In this document: positions 47,116 through 58,961 of the stretch, in pieces | How the letters are laid out: each line of letters starts with the position of its first letter | Position numbering within the stretch: the stretch's first letter is position 1 | NCBI GenBank assembly: GCA_013339895.1 | Contig: JABACO010000009.1 | Location: 3,221,113-3,285,112, forward strand | DNA from: Ephydatia muelleri | Taxonomy: Eukaryota; Porifera; Demospongiae; Spongillida; Spongillidae | DNA length: 64,000 bases | Reading direction: 5' to 3' | Notes under the pieces: generated by a model | What the model was told of the DNA's origin: nothing | Databases searched by the model: none | The model's input: only the letters and a program-made list of their open reading frames with translations | Position numbers and translations under genes: made by a program

Positions 47116-47813
47116 ATGGATGTAAAAGAATACGACGAAATTTTCGTTTCCTTGAGAGCAAAGACAGTGAGCAGTGAAATTGGCATGTGCATGTTGGAGT
47201 CAAAAGATGGCAAAGATGCTAAAAGGGCTTATCGACAGAAATGTGAGGGTTTCATAACCGAAGATGGCTTGCTTTTCAAGACAAAAAGGCGGAAGAAAGG
47301 GCTGACGTCTGTACAGGAGGAAGAAAGGTATCGAGTTGTTACGGTTGACGAGAAGGTTAGACTGCTTGACACCGTTCACACAGATCTAGCAGGCGGTCAC
47401 TTTGGAGTTCATAAAACGTACGTTGTATTATACGTTGTGAATTGGTTTTTCTATATACATGTATTTCCTTTACTAGCATGTAAAATCATAAGATAGATCC
47501 TATTAAAGATTGTTATTTGATCTATCTATGCTCTCAGTTGGATAGCAGCATAGGAATTCACTATATTGCAATTCTTTAATTTGAAGCAATCGCTGGTAAT
47601 TACTTTCTGATGTGTTTCTTCACTTCATACATGCATGTATGTAGGCAAGAGAAGGTGGCTGAACGTTACTATTGGAAGGGAATGGCCTCAGATATTGCTA
47701 ACTATTGCAGCACTTGTCTAGTGTGTCAAAGGCAGAACAAGATGCCAAAAAAAACTTCAGAACTGCATCCTGTTGGTGTCCCAAACCATGCATTTGCTCA
47801 ATGGGGAATTTAA
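47116..47813 (+). CDS. Integrase H2C2 zinc-finger protein (GIN-like), exons
   Basis: Exon 47116-47417 and exon 47645-47813 join in phase (AC|G) across a GT-AG intron. Together they encode an HHCC integrase zinc-binding domain: VHTDLAGGHFGVHKT, then ERYYWKGMASDIANYCSTC and LVCQRQN. This domain is normal in LTR-retrotransposon integrases and in domesticated GIN-like genes. No RNase H, RT or complete integrase core follows, and the second exon reaches a stop soon after HAFAQWG. It may be a domesticated gene with further exons or a decayed retroelement. It sits inside the inverted segment that splits the glycosyltransferase pseudogene. Confidence 0.6.
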
Positions 47814-47906
47814 CAGTTCACCAGTAATTCTTCTGAGACAGGTAGTATGTTCTTGCTTATGTTACAGGAGTTACTATATAAACAAATTTTTTTTGAATCC
47901 ACACAG

Positions 47907-48522
47907 TGAAGACATACACATACAAAAGTTTATTGCCAAAGTTCAACACACCACTGCCTGAGGAAATTAGTCCAGTTGATCCTTTACCTGAAAGGTACTT
48001 TTATGAAAAACATGCTAAGAATTTAAAGCTTTGGAAGAAACCACTTCCAGCATTTGTAGACAGGTAAACGTTAAAAATTGGAATACATTACTTATTGATC
48101 AGCTGAACATAACCAGGGATCAGCACTTGTCCTTTGAAGATCTTGCATGTACAATCTTGCCATGATTATGAGGTTAGAATGTGTACATGTGCTGTTACTA
48201 ACATGCACATCACTTGTTAGGAACATCTGCGGCTGATTTGCAAAAACCTTGAGAAGTCAGGCTTCTTTGATGTTTACATTCAAAGAAAACGTGATGGAGT
48301 GTTTAGCTCAATAAATCCTACTGAGCTTAAGTCTCTCTTTAGAAAGTGGCCCATCATTAACTGCAAAGTAGTATGCTGTAGTTATGCATTTATCAATTAG
48401 AAACTGTTAAATTCTTCATGAAGATTGATGCAGTTCAGCACTTTTTATATGGAATTGCCATTGATGAGGGATATGGAGGCAACAGAGCAAACATCCTTGC
48501 CTGGGATGTTCTGTACCCAGAG
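47907..48522 (+). pseudogene. Unrecognised exon-like segments downstream of the integrase-type domain
   Basis: Three exon-like pieces with plausible splice sites: 47907-48063 (KFNTPLPEEISPVDPLPERY, LWKKPLPAFVDR), 48221-48370 (EHLRLICKNLEKSGFFDVYI, INPTELKSLFRKWPIINCK) and about 48424-48522 (AVQHFLYGIAIDEGYGGNRA, LAWDVLYPE). Phases do not all agree, so either another exon is missing or the gene is decayed. I do not recognise the domain. The composition looks like real protein, and the pieces may belong to the same transcript as 47116-47813. Confidence 0.4.
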
Positions 48523-48969
48523 GTAATCTATTCAGATGTTAGTTATACATAATGCTTTTAATTTAATGTTTCTGTCACTTATAGCTGATGATTTCAATTA
48601 TATCCAAGAGCAAAGAAATGAATTATGAATAAGCACAATTATATTATGTGGACAACCTTTTGTACTGAAAGCTTGGATTATTGTTGAACCTTGAATAATA
48701 TGCAGTAATTCCATGCACGAAGCCATTAATTATCACATGCACATCAGCAGCAGATAAAAAATTATGTGGAGAACTTGAACTCACACATGGAGCAAAGTAC
48801 GATGCACCAGCAGTGCACTATATATAGCTGAGCCGTGTTAATGGAATAGTGTGATGGATCAATTCAAAATAAGAGTCCATGTTGCCTCCAGATGATGTTT
48901 TACTTCTGATATCAGTGGTACACACGTATTGCATACCCAGTATACACACGCACGTACATATAAGTTCAC

Positions 48970-49262
48970 GAGAGAGAGAGAGAGAGAGAGAGTGAGAGAG
49001 AGTGAGAGAGAGAGAGAGGAGAGTGAGTGAGAGAGAGTGAGAGAGAGAGAGAGAGAGTGAGTGAGAGAGAGAGAGTGAGAGAGAGAGAGAGAAGTGAGTG
49101 AGTGAGAGAGAGAGAGAGAGAGGAGAGAGAGAGGAAAGAGAGACGAAGGGAGAGAGAGAGAGAGAGAGGAAAGAGAGACGAAGGGAGAGAGAGAGAGAGA
49201 GGAAAGAGAGACGAAGGGAGAGAGAGAGAGAGGAAAGAGAGACGAAGGGAGAGAGAGAGAGG
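48970..49262. repeat. GA-rich satellite
   Basis: (GA)n runs with GTGAGT interruptions change into a roughly 30-bp unit containing GGAAAGAGAGACGAAGGGAG, repeated four times. The long Ser/Leu and Arg/Glu frames over it are artefacts. Confidence 0.95.
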
Positions 49263-49557
49263 AGCGTGGAGGCCAAGGGCTGCTACTTGAAAGGATGCCG
49301 ACTTGTTCGAGAAATATTTTCCAGACGTAGTCGGAATGGTGTGTGTGTGGAGCCGTCTGGAGTCCAGTGTGTGCATACTAATGTGGCCTACACTACATGC
49401 CAACCCGCATCAGGTACATCTGTCTCGAGTTTGGTTAATAATAACTGTGCGGCATGTCTTAGTGATTTATGTAACATACATGCACATGATGCACTGCATG
49501 CTACGCATTCTTGTTTCCTCTCTGAGGTAGTAAACATTTACACCTGCACTCAGATAG

Positions 49558-49561
<4 letters not shown>

Positions 49562-49593
<32 letters not shown>
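49562..49593. repeat. Poly-G tract (32 nt)
   Basis: 32 uninterrupted Gs in intergenic DNA. Confidence 0.95.
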
Positions 49594-49594
<1 letters not shown>

Positions 49595-49949
49595 AGGGGA
49601 CAGAAGGAATGCACAAGTACAGAAGCTTAAAATCCCAATATCACACAGTTTATACTAAACTACACGTGGACCAATATGCGTACGCATCCCCAACACCACT
49701 CAACAGCTACACACATGGTAGCTGTGCATACACCTCTCCAACACCACTCAACAGCTATTAGTTTGCATAACTCTCACTCTAGATCTATGAAACACTTTAA
49801 CCAATCATTGCATTAGCTCGATATAGTTATATAGGAGCTTATGTTCTGTCTAATTCGTACCTCAAACCACAGAAAATTGCATTACTATGTGCGAGCTGAA
49901 CACGAAACATAGGAAGTCTCCGTTCGGAAGTTAATTAAAGCGATGCAAT

Positions 49950-50253
49950 TTTATAACTTTATACGGATACGACCGCATTCTCGTGGAAACTGTGTCCCTT
50001 ATTATGTAAACAATCGCGCATAAAAACTCACAACCTCTGATACAATCGAACTCATCCATCATATAGTGTCCTTGAGACACCACACCCCTTGGCTCATCAT
50101 CTTACCTATCTTGTCAGGAATATACGGTATGAAATTTTCATGTATCACCATATCATTGCACCCTTGTTGCTGCGATTGAATTCAAAGAATTCTTTTCCAT
50201 TTGGAAAACGTACTTATCAAGTGTCTTCCAACTTATAGATCGGCTATGCCAAC
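49950..50253 (-). pseudogene. Glycosyltransferase pseudogene, rear half, inverted
   Basis: The reverse complement matches 63634-63930: TTGGCATAGCCGATCTATAA, SWKTLDK, FIPYIPDK-type text, and the 3' flank including TATCAGAGGTTGTGAGTTTT and ATAATAAGGGACACAGTTTC. Homology begins where that of 46510-46800 ends, so the two halves are one gene copy split and inverted relative to each other. Confidence 0.85.
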
Positions 50254-50740
50254 ATACATTAGACCATATAGCTGTATTAAATTGGTCATTACATGTAATT
50301 GTATTAAATTGGTCATTTGACAGAAAAGATAGCCATTCAAAATTAAAAGCATTCTTTCGATGTCTTACTTTGCAGGGAATTTGTGGGATAAAAGGGTTAT
50401 ATACTTGTGTCGATCTTGAAAAGTATCGTCTATTGAATAGGAAAATTATATTAAAATAATAATAATAATTGGGACAGTTTCCGAGAAAATGGCCCCGCGG
50501 CAGGGCTGACAAAGGCCAGCCGGCCTGCCAGGCCGGCCTGACCTGTCAGGCCGGACCCCTGGCCTGTCAGGCCAGACCACGCCCCCTCCATGCACATGAT
50601 ACGTGCATGCAGTATATGACGAACATATTTGTACACGTACAATCCAAGCTCACTTCTTATTCAGAATTCAACTATTAATATAGGCATGTAGTGAAGATTA
50701 TTGTGAAATAATCATAAATCATACTGATTTATGATTATTT

Positions 50741-51022
50741 AGATTCTCCGACGGATCTATGCCCTTTCTGTTCCTCTGCCCTGGATGCAATGGGCCACCA
50801 TTCACTAACTTGTAAGCATAGTGGGTTGTCATAGCCCGACACAACCGTCTCCGAGATTGTCTAGTACACTTCTGCCAAATCGCAGGTCTTGCTCCCGAAG
50901 TTGAAAAGGGCTGCAACTTTGGTTGTAAAGATCGCATGCGCCCTGCTGATGTCCTAGTGCCTAATTGGTCTTTATCTCGCCCAGCAGCCTTCGACCTTAA
51001 GGTCATCGATCAACCCGCTTAA
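50741..51022 (+). pseudogene. LINE fragment: zinc knuckle and endonuclease start
   Basis: Plus-strand text CPFCSSALDAMGHHSLTCKH corresponds to CAYCPDKALDAHHAVTCK of the 53583-55370 LINE. RPADVLVPNW-like text follows in a shifted frame (GCGCCCTGCTGATGTCCTAG). Stops and shifts throughout. Confidence 0.75.
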
Positions 51023-51860
51023 TTCAGACAGTATTCTATTTGCTACGCACTCGCATAATCCTCTAGTCGTGTATAAAGCTTTTTTCTCGTCTTATTCCTG
51101 CCTCGTCCACTCGGCTACGATTGCAATGATTTCGGGTTGTTATTTCTTTACAGCTCACATGCACATAGTGCATGAACACGCATGCGCTTGTGCTGGCTCA
51201 CCCCTGTGCACACGCTTGCATTGTTGCACACATGGACCTGTACATAATCGTAATGGCATAATCTCACACACTCAAGTTCACAGTACACTTGCACATACCA
51301 GATGGTTATACACGTATGTGGCATAAACCTGTCTGGAATGATGGTATACACACACTCACAAACATTGTGACATGCACATGCATTCTATTCAATTCATTAA
51401 ACTGCTGTTGTGTATGTTTGTACAGGCCACTGATTTGATGCACTGACTCTGTGTATTGTTGCACCTATCATGGCCAGAAATAGCGGACATGAATAATTGA
51501 AACCCGCGACGCGCGTCATGAAAAATTGAAGTATGGACAGTGATGCCGCGGTTCGCCCGCCAACCGTCAAAACCGTCAAACTAGGCGATACGGTTGGCTT
51601 GACCGCGTCCGTGACCGTCAGGAAAAGTGAATAATTGAATTAGTTCGCGAACCACTTAACCGTCAGCCTATTGAGGCCAAAAACCGTGGGACCGTCAAAA
51701 ATTTTGACGATCAACTGCCGGTCAGACATTAAGAAATTTGTACCTTTTTTTGTTGGCTAACCTAGGACTGGGAACCTGTGAGAATTGCAGCAGTCGCACC
51801 GAAGTGACAATTCGATAACAAGACATACTCTGACACCGCTTTCCTGCCGGGTAGTTAAGA

Positions 51861-54800
51861 ATGATATATTATAATTTTATTTACACTATGGCGTCAAAGT
51901 TGCCTTCAGATGTAAGAAAGCCTAAGTGTTGCTCATGCAATGGGTTGAACGCTCGATGTAAGTTGTGCATTTGTGTGAAATCGGGCAGATCGTGTACAGA
52001 CTGTCAGCCCATGAAGCGTGGGGGGTGTGTTAATTCCATCCAGAGCGCAGCATTGTCATCTACAAACAGCGCTTCTGCAGAATCTACAAACAGTACTTGC
52101 TCCCATCCACTGATTTCCTCGTGTATCTGTCCCGAGGCTCTACCTGTAACATCACATTCACAACCTTTGCCACAATCACCGCAACAACCGCAGCCACCGC
52201 AACAACCGCAGCCACCGCAACAACCGCAGCCACGTGCTTCAATGCAGTCGCTATCACAGCCCAAATTACATGTACCACCAGTTTTTGGTTCACAACATAT
52301 TATCGTTGACGCTGCTGTTGATACTGCCGTCAACCAAAAGTTTACCCGTGTCTTTGGTAAACACAGGCCAGCAACTTCCCTACCTTGCCCAGTTTCTTCA
52401 TGTTGTGAACATGTTCTTCCATCTATGTGGAAAATTCACATGGATAGGCATGCCTCTGGTGCTCTCCCAGGCAAGATACCACAAGGTTGGCTCTCCCTCA
52501 ATCAGTATTCTGTTTGTTCTGGCTGTTCCACACTGGTAGCCATCTCACATACTCATGCTCATATATCTCATTGCTCTGGTAGCAACTCATGTGTCACAGA
52601 CATCAACCATGCTGTGGATACAAATGACCCAGGTGTAACTATGGATCATGAGTACCCTTCATTGATGATATATTTTCCACATCATTTCCAACTATCAAGC
52701 GTATACCTGTTTGTGCTCGTCAGGCTGTTGGAAGAGTTCTTCTAGGTATTTTGCAGTCTATTGTTTTTCAGGAGTCAATTATTGCTTGGAAAAAACTGTT
52801 TATGTTCCCAAAGTGCATATTGTATTGCAATCAAAGAAGGGGTCGTTCCTTTAAACCATCTGACATCAGGAAGTTGTGTGAATTATGGGATACTGGGCAT
52901 GAGCTGGAACTTTGGAACAATGTAATTTCAAGAAGCATTGCTTATTCTAAGAAAGCATCCAAAATGAGTAGTTGTCAGCAACATTTAGATAGGAGACGTG
53001 TTACCATTGCTACGGCACTTGCGGAAGAAGGGTTATTTAGCAAAGCATGTCGTATGCTTACATCATCTGGCATTGCAGCCAACAATGAAGAAACTTGGGA
53101 ACTTTTGAAAACAAAGCATCCTTATGTTCCCATCCCATCACCCCCTATAAACATACCACCTCAATCTTCTGTTGACTTGTTACCATCGGACTTTAACATT
53201 AGTGCTGTTCTACTTTCATTTCCGAAAGATACTTCTTGTGGACCTTCTGGTTTACGAGTGCAGCATTTATTAGATGCCTCTGAAGCCTCTTTGCCATCCT
53301 CATTGTTGTCTGCACTTAAGGCGGTAATAAACAAATTGGCTTCTGGGAGAGCTCTTCCGGAAATAGCTGAGTATCTAGCAGGCGCAACTGTGATTGCTCT
53401 GAAGAAACCCGTGGGAAATGATATTCGTCCTATTGCTGTCGGGGAAGTATTGCGTAGATTAACAAGCAAGTGCCTCTGTGCAATTGTGAAATCTAAAGCC
53501 AGTGAATTTTTCAACCCTTACCAATATGGGGTTGTTTGCCCAAGTGGAGTAGAAAAAATCATCCATTCACAGCGTTCAAGTATTGATGATCATTGGTTTG
53601 ATGAAGACTTTAATGTTGCCAAAGTTGACTTACGAAATGTTGGTGTCTAGAAATGCTGTGCTAGAAAACTGTGCTGAGTTTTTCCCAGAAATTTTCCCAT
53701 GGACACTCTGGTGTTATGGAGTACATCCTAAACTGTGGCATCCTATGGGCATGCTTCGCTCAGCTACTGGTGTTCAACAGGGTGATCCACTTGGACCGCT
53801 CTTATTCTCACTTGTGTTGCATGGTCTGATATTGAAGATTGCTGAGGATGACATGTGTGGAGAATTGCTATTCAATAAGTGGTACCTCGATGATGGAGTC
53901 CTTGCTGGAACCAGTTTATCTGTCAGAGCTGCCCTGGATGTCATTTCATCATTGGGTCCTTCTCTTGGGCTATACATCAACTTTGCAAAATGTGAGGTGT
54001 TTGGCAAGGCAGAGCTATCTGCATTCCCATCTGAGATCACTAAACGGTATCACACTCCTCAACTTGAAATTTTGGGTGCACCAATAGGCAATGAGGAATT
54101 TTGTAATAACTTTGTGATCAATAAACAGTCAAGTGTTTCTTTCCTTCTCCAGCAGTTACAAGGGTTGGAAAACCCCCAGCTAGCACTAGCATTGTTACGA
54201 AAGTGTGCAGCATTTTGCAAAATGACACACATTTCACGCGTTACACCTCCAACCTTAATAAAGTCATCATTGTCTGAATTTGATGATAGCATTCACCACT
54301 GTTTCACAGAGTGCTTGGCCCTCAATCTGTCACCACAAAGTTCTGGTTGGAAGCAAGCCTGCTTAAGCCTTAGTAGAGGAGGGCTTGGTTTAAGATCAGT
54401 AGCTGTTCACTCCACGGCAGCATACCTAGGCTCAGTTAGTTCATCTTCCCCAGACTTGGCATCTAGCCATTATGTTATAGATGCACTTAACCTGTTCAAT
54501 CTCCAAGTTTCTGCTGAGGATACTGTATCTATTCCGTTGCCAACGAAGTCTCATTTTCAGCATGATTTGTCACAACGAATTGAGAATTGCCAATTCCATG
54601 CACTGTATAACTCTGGCAGTCTGGCTGATCGGGCTCGCTTACTCTCAACTTCATCGGCACATGCCTCCTCATGGCTTCAGGTGGTCCCCTCCCCTAGGCA
54701 AGGCTGCGACATGGCTACAAGCGAAATGCAGTGGGGCATCAAATGGTGGCTTGGTTTACCTCTAACACCTGAATTAGGGGTATGCGCTTATTGTCCAGAC

Positions 54801-55370
54801 AAAGCTCTGGATGCACACCACGCTGTTACTTGCAAATTTGGGGGAGATGTAGTGGCGCGCCACAATGCTCTGCGCAATGCTATTTTTGATTTTTGCAAGC
54901 GAGCCCTTCTGAACCCAAAACTGGAAGCAGGGGCAGGCTTGGGTCATGAAAGGAGACTTACTAGACCTGCTGACATACTCATCCCAAGCTGGTCCAATGG
55001 TGATAAGCCTGCAGCCATTGATGTGTCCATCACCTCTCCGCTTAAATCAAACATTTTGTCTGAAGCGGGTGTGGTGGCAGGTGCAGCAGCAAGGCAAACA
55101 GAAGAGAGAAAGCACACATGCAATGATACAATCTGCTCCGAATTGGGGTGGAAGTGTGTACCATTAGTGGTGGAGACGTTTGGTGCTTGGGGAAGAACTG
55201 CAGGCCAGTTTTTTGGAGAACTCGCATCACGACTTGCGGCTCAAAGCCATTCCTCAAAGACTACAATGTTGAATAACATCTATGGGAGACTAAGTCTCAT
55301 ACTAGTTCGAGCCAATGCCCGTGCGTTCAATGCTAGGTTGGCTACAACAATGGACTTGCTTGAAGGCTAG
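51861..55370 (+). pseudogene. Non-LTR retrotransposon ORF (zinc fingers, RT, CCHC, RLE-like), three frames
   Basis: The ORF is continuous by homology but split: 51861 to ~52665, to ~53635, and to 55370. The N-terminus has a Cys-rich motif (CCSCNGLNARCKLCIC), a Pro-Gln repeat, then C2H2-type fingers (CPVSSCCEHV, CSGCSTLVAI). The RT region has GPSGLRVQHLL, IRPIAVGEVLRRL, VAKVDLRN, GVQQGDPLGPLLFSLVLH and catalytic YLDD. Downstream are a CCHC knuckle (CAYC...HHAVTC) and RRLTRPADILIPSW with AAIDVSI, resembling the restriction-like endonuclease of R2/NeSL-type LINEs. A one-base shift lies near 52665. A short deletion at ~53637 removes residues just after motif A's catalytic Asp. This copy is therefore inactive. 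It is the reference for most LINE fragments in the window. Confidence 0.85.
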
Positions 55371-55972
55371 GGTAGTTTTGTGCAAGTTCGTGTGTAATAG
55401 TGAAATGGACATCAATATGTGATATATATGTCTGTGCATTTATTTATTTATTTAGTATATATATTATTATTATTTTTAAAAATAAAAAAAAATACACTAT
55501 CTATAGAATACATGAGTAATATCACTGTTTATTCGAATAAAAATAATGGATTTTGTGGATTCGATTTTGTTGCTTGGATTTCATTTGCTGCGTGGATTTT
55601 AGTTCTGTGAGTGACGCGGGACTGACGCCTTTTAATTCATGCATTGCCTTTGGCTTTCTAGTGCACTATCGTTTCCTCCCGAGTTCTGACTTCTGAGCCA
55701 ATGCCGGCTGGGTTTGGCCTGAGTCCTGCCGCGGAAAGGTCTGATCGACCTGAAGAACACTTGTAATTGATTGTGCAGATTCTGCAGAAGTTTCATCTAG
55801 GGAGATGCTGTTCCCAATCACAATATATTTGCACTGGATGCATTGGCTTTGACGTAAGTCAACATTTTGGCATTGCAAGTGCGAATTTCAACTACATCAT
55901 GCATTCTGCTGCAGCCATGTACTGCTACCAAAGAGATCCTTGGGGTGGCACACAGGAGCGAGAGGGAGCATA

Positions 55973-56155
55973 GAAGACGAGTTGAAGCGCTATATGCTTA
56001 ACTGGCGCGTTAATGACGTCATGCAATGGTGGAGCGACCATGAAGCTATTAAACTTCCTTCGCATTGCTAAAATACTGATTTACCCATTCCGGTGTCCAG
56101 TGCTCACTCTGAAAGGGTATTTTCTCAGCTAAAGCTGACCGCAAGAGATGGCGGA
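55973..56155 (+). pseudogene. hAT transposase C-terminal dimerisation remnant
   Basis: The frame reads EDELKRYMLNWRVNDVMQWW, a stop, then PIPVSSAHSERVFSQLKLT. The final motif (P.SSA.SER.FS) is the conserved hAT C-terminal dimerisation block. It sits close to the right end of the hAT element, as it should, with one internal stop. Confidence 0.85.
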
Positions 56156-56404
56156 TGGATGCTGGCTGAGTGGAAAGAGTAACGTTAAATATACACTAGA
56201 TGGTTATTAAATTTAATTCGTGCTGTTAGTTTGGACCGGATATCGACCGGGACCGGCTTGAATCCAGGCGGCCAACCGTCAAACCGCCACCGTGACCGTA
56301 TTGGTAAAACACGGTCACTGTTCGTCCGCCAACGTGACCGTGTGGATCCGGTACGTTAGCCGTGAACGTGACCGGATCGATAATAGCTGACCGCGGCATC
56401 ACTG

Positions 56405-56943
56405 AGTATGGAACGTGTATGGAGATTTGCATTCAAATGTGTACAATTCTTTGCTGGAGACCCCGTAACTATGTTTCCAGGCTAAATTGTGATAAAGGTA
56501 CTCTGAATGAAACTTCTTGTTCTGCCAAAATGTGCACACAGCTAATTCGAAACTGGGTTTTATGAAAATACATACATTGAATGGAAGATGGTGCATTTAT
56601 CAACCGTTTCTCCCTTATAGCACGCCGTGTAGACCCGCTACTCAAGTTTCCAAGGCAGATCCTAAAGGCTGAATCATCTGGCCATATACTTATACTATGG
56701 TGTTAATTTTGCCACATACACAGATGATTCAAAATGGACTTTTCTAGGTTGTGCAGCATGACATTATGGTTAATTATTGTACAGTACACTGGTCGTTACA
56801 TGTATACATGTACATCCGTAACTTCTAAAATCGAGTGTACCTCGTACATGGTATTCAGTGTGTCCTCGCGTTCATTATAGCTTTCGCTTTGTGAAGACAA
56901 CCATATATCTATATGGAATTAGATGAGAACGTGCAACCAGCTA
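56405..56943. other. Stretch between the hAT element and an unrecognised exon
   Basis: No gene, RNA or repeat array recognised. Confidence 0.4.
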
Positions 56944-58096
56944 GCAGCCGAAGAAGCTATACGCTTTCGAAAGATGTGCTACCTCCGTTGGAGACACTAG
57001 TGGCACTGAACTTGATGGTATACTATCTGTATCGATACCAAACCGTCTGCTAGAAGACTGGGCAAATTCTAGTCTGGGGACCCTAGCATGATGTAGGGTC
57101 TGGAACCACGCGTATACCAAACTTGTTCTGATTAGTTTTTGTTGATATTGTATGTTTATATGATATTCATCATCCGCATAACCGCGTTCTCACGTGAATC
57201 GAATCAACACCCAATCTCACAAATCAGGGGACCAGTATACATGTAGAAGACAAGTCAAGAAAGTTGCCAGCATGAGCGCTAGAATCCCTGAACCTGGGAC
57301 GATCGGCGCATCTATAGAGGAGTTGCATTGACGTCACGCGCGCCTTGCATTGTTTAGTTACATCATATGTATGCTGCTATTTATGTATACGGCACGCTAT
57401 AATTATGTACCACGTGAGCGTATGCCGCCGCCTTCTATCGTTCCCGTCCGGTTATTGTTTATCTCGTACCCACGCAGCGCATATTTATAGTAACATACTT
57501 AGTGATGTAAGATGCGCGCGACGTCACATGCAACTCCTCTATAGCTTCTCCACCTTCAGTCACGGTAGGATGCTGAAGACATGTTAAATTGTTTTTTATT
57601 TTACGTGTGCTTGATCGTGCATACGTCGAATGTAGAGCGTTGTTAGACACCCAATCACAGATTCAGAGATGCTAGCGCTCATGCTGACAACTTTCTTGAC
57701 TTGTCTTTTACACGTATACTGGTCCCCAGATTAGTGTGATAGGGTGTTGATTCGATTCACGTGAGAGCGCGGTTTTGCGGATGATGAATATCATATAAAC
57801 ATACAATATCAACAAAAACTAATCAGAACAAGTTTGGTATACGCGTGGTTCCAGACCCTACATCATGCTAGGGTCCCCAGACTAGGCAAATTCACGGAGC
57901 ACCGATACAAGCTTCGTGGCGTTGTTAAATGAACGTATTGAGGACGATATCATGTCTTTCGACCCAGACGCAACACGTTTAGAGACACAATTGTATCGCA
58001 GCGGATCGCTGAGTGTTGCATCTAAACTTAGAAAAACGAGGGGTGCAAAGAGGATCGATGTGCTACTTGGCTCCACAATCACTACAATTTATAAAG
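56944..58096 (+). pseudogene. Unrecognised exon interrupted by a foldback element
   Basis: If the element at 57070-57884 and one 9-bp duplication are ignored, the reading frame runs across the insertion site: IPNRLLEDWANS then RSTDTSFVALLNERIEDD, then RLETQLYRSGSL, and it ends at a good donor (AAG/GTGAGT, 58096). Possible acceptor at about 56943 (CCAGCTAG). No domain recognised. The present allele cannot be translated through the insert. Confidence 0.45.
57070..57884. mobile_element. Foldback (MULE-like) element, 815 bp, 9-bp TSD
   Basis: TAGTCTGGGGACCCTAGC at the left is mirrored by GCTAGGGTCCCCAGACTA at the right; the arms remain near-identical for over 200 bp each, and more inverted similarity lies inside (CTATAGAGGAGTTGCA at 57313 versus 57529). 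GGCAAATTC flanks both ends exactly (57061-57069, 57885-57893). Long TIRs plus a 9-bp TSD fit the Mutator/MULE group; no transposase is encoded. Confidence 0.88.
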
Positions 58097-58960
58097 GTGA
58101 GTTGTTTATTGCTGCCATGCTTGTTGAAGAACGAAGCGTAGCGACTTATTGGCTGAAGCCGATGCTATGATATACGATTTGCAGAATCAGCTAGGCAGTG
58201 AAGCACACGAAACGCTTGCTTCACAGTATTGTAACAAAGGAGGATCTCTATCACAACCTTACATATTCACTCATGTCCTCCATTTCTGGCCATGTCCTCT
58301 GTACAAGTATTTCTTTTGACAATTACTCTGTGCATGTTGCATGAGTTATCATATAACTACTTGACAGACAGTGGAGATCATGGTAGTTGATCGAAAAAAA
58401 AAGACACTAATTTTAGATTCACTTGATTTTAAAACAATAACTACATATGATATTCAGTATTTAAAAATACCAATGCATGTGGTAAACATTTGTCTATAAG
58501 TATTAATTTAAAAAAAAATGCGTGTCACGTGACTATTGCATCCATAACTTTCATTTTCTGTGACCCCAGTCTTCTCAAACGATTTTTCATAAGTATCTTC
58601 GTTCAGGGACAACGAATTGAGATGATTATTGGAATGTAACTCCAGCATAAACTTGCAAACCTTTTGGCCGAGCAGAATTCTGTACCCGGTAAACTGTTTG
58701 CGCATTTTCGAGCGACGCGTACCTTTTAAGTTAGGCATTTATTTTAGACAAGTATAGCTTCCGGTTGTTCCGATAGACGTCTAGGGTATCATTGGAGTTG
58801 CTTTTTTTAACGTGACAACGTGTCTTTCCATAAGAATTCGCTTTTTCAAAGCTATGTCACCATTTTACGATGAATTTCATTAGGAAGCTGTGTTATAAAC
58901 AATTATTTTTTGTTATAACTGACAAAGTTGTAATCGAACTGAAAACGGTTCTTCTCAGAA
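58097..58960. other. Stretch with no recognised gene
   Basis: AT-rich; short frames only. Confidence 0.4.
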
Positions 58961-58961
58961 C

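Larger units (their letters stand above)
51538..56404 (+). mobile_element. hAT-type DNA transposon with 8-bp TSD, carrying a nested LINE
   Basis: The left end CAGTGATGCCGCGGT at 51538 is repeated inverted at the right end (ACCGCGGCATCACTG, to 56404). AGTATGGA flanks both sides exactly (51530-51537 and 56405-56412), a perfect 8-bp target duplication. CAGNG-type termini and an 8-bp TSD are characteristic of hAT. Both subterminal regions are packed with ACCGTCA/TGACGGT words, as expected for transposase-binding repeats. Only a C-terminal transposase remnant is left (55973-56155), so the element is non-autonomous now. The LINE at 51861-55370 fills most of the interior. Confidence 0.88.

Noticed and set aside
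48818-49658. Ser/Leu-rich and Arg/Glu-rich frames on both strands
   Set aside because: Products of the GA satellite; no domain and frames open on both strands.
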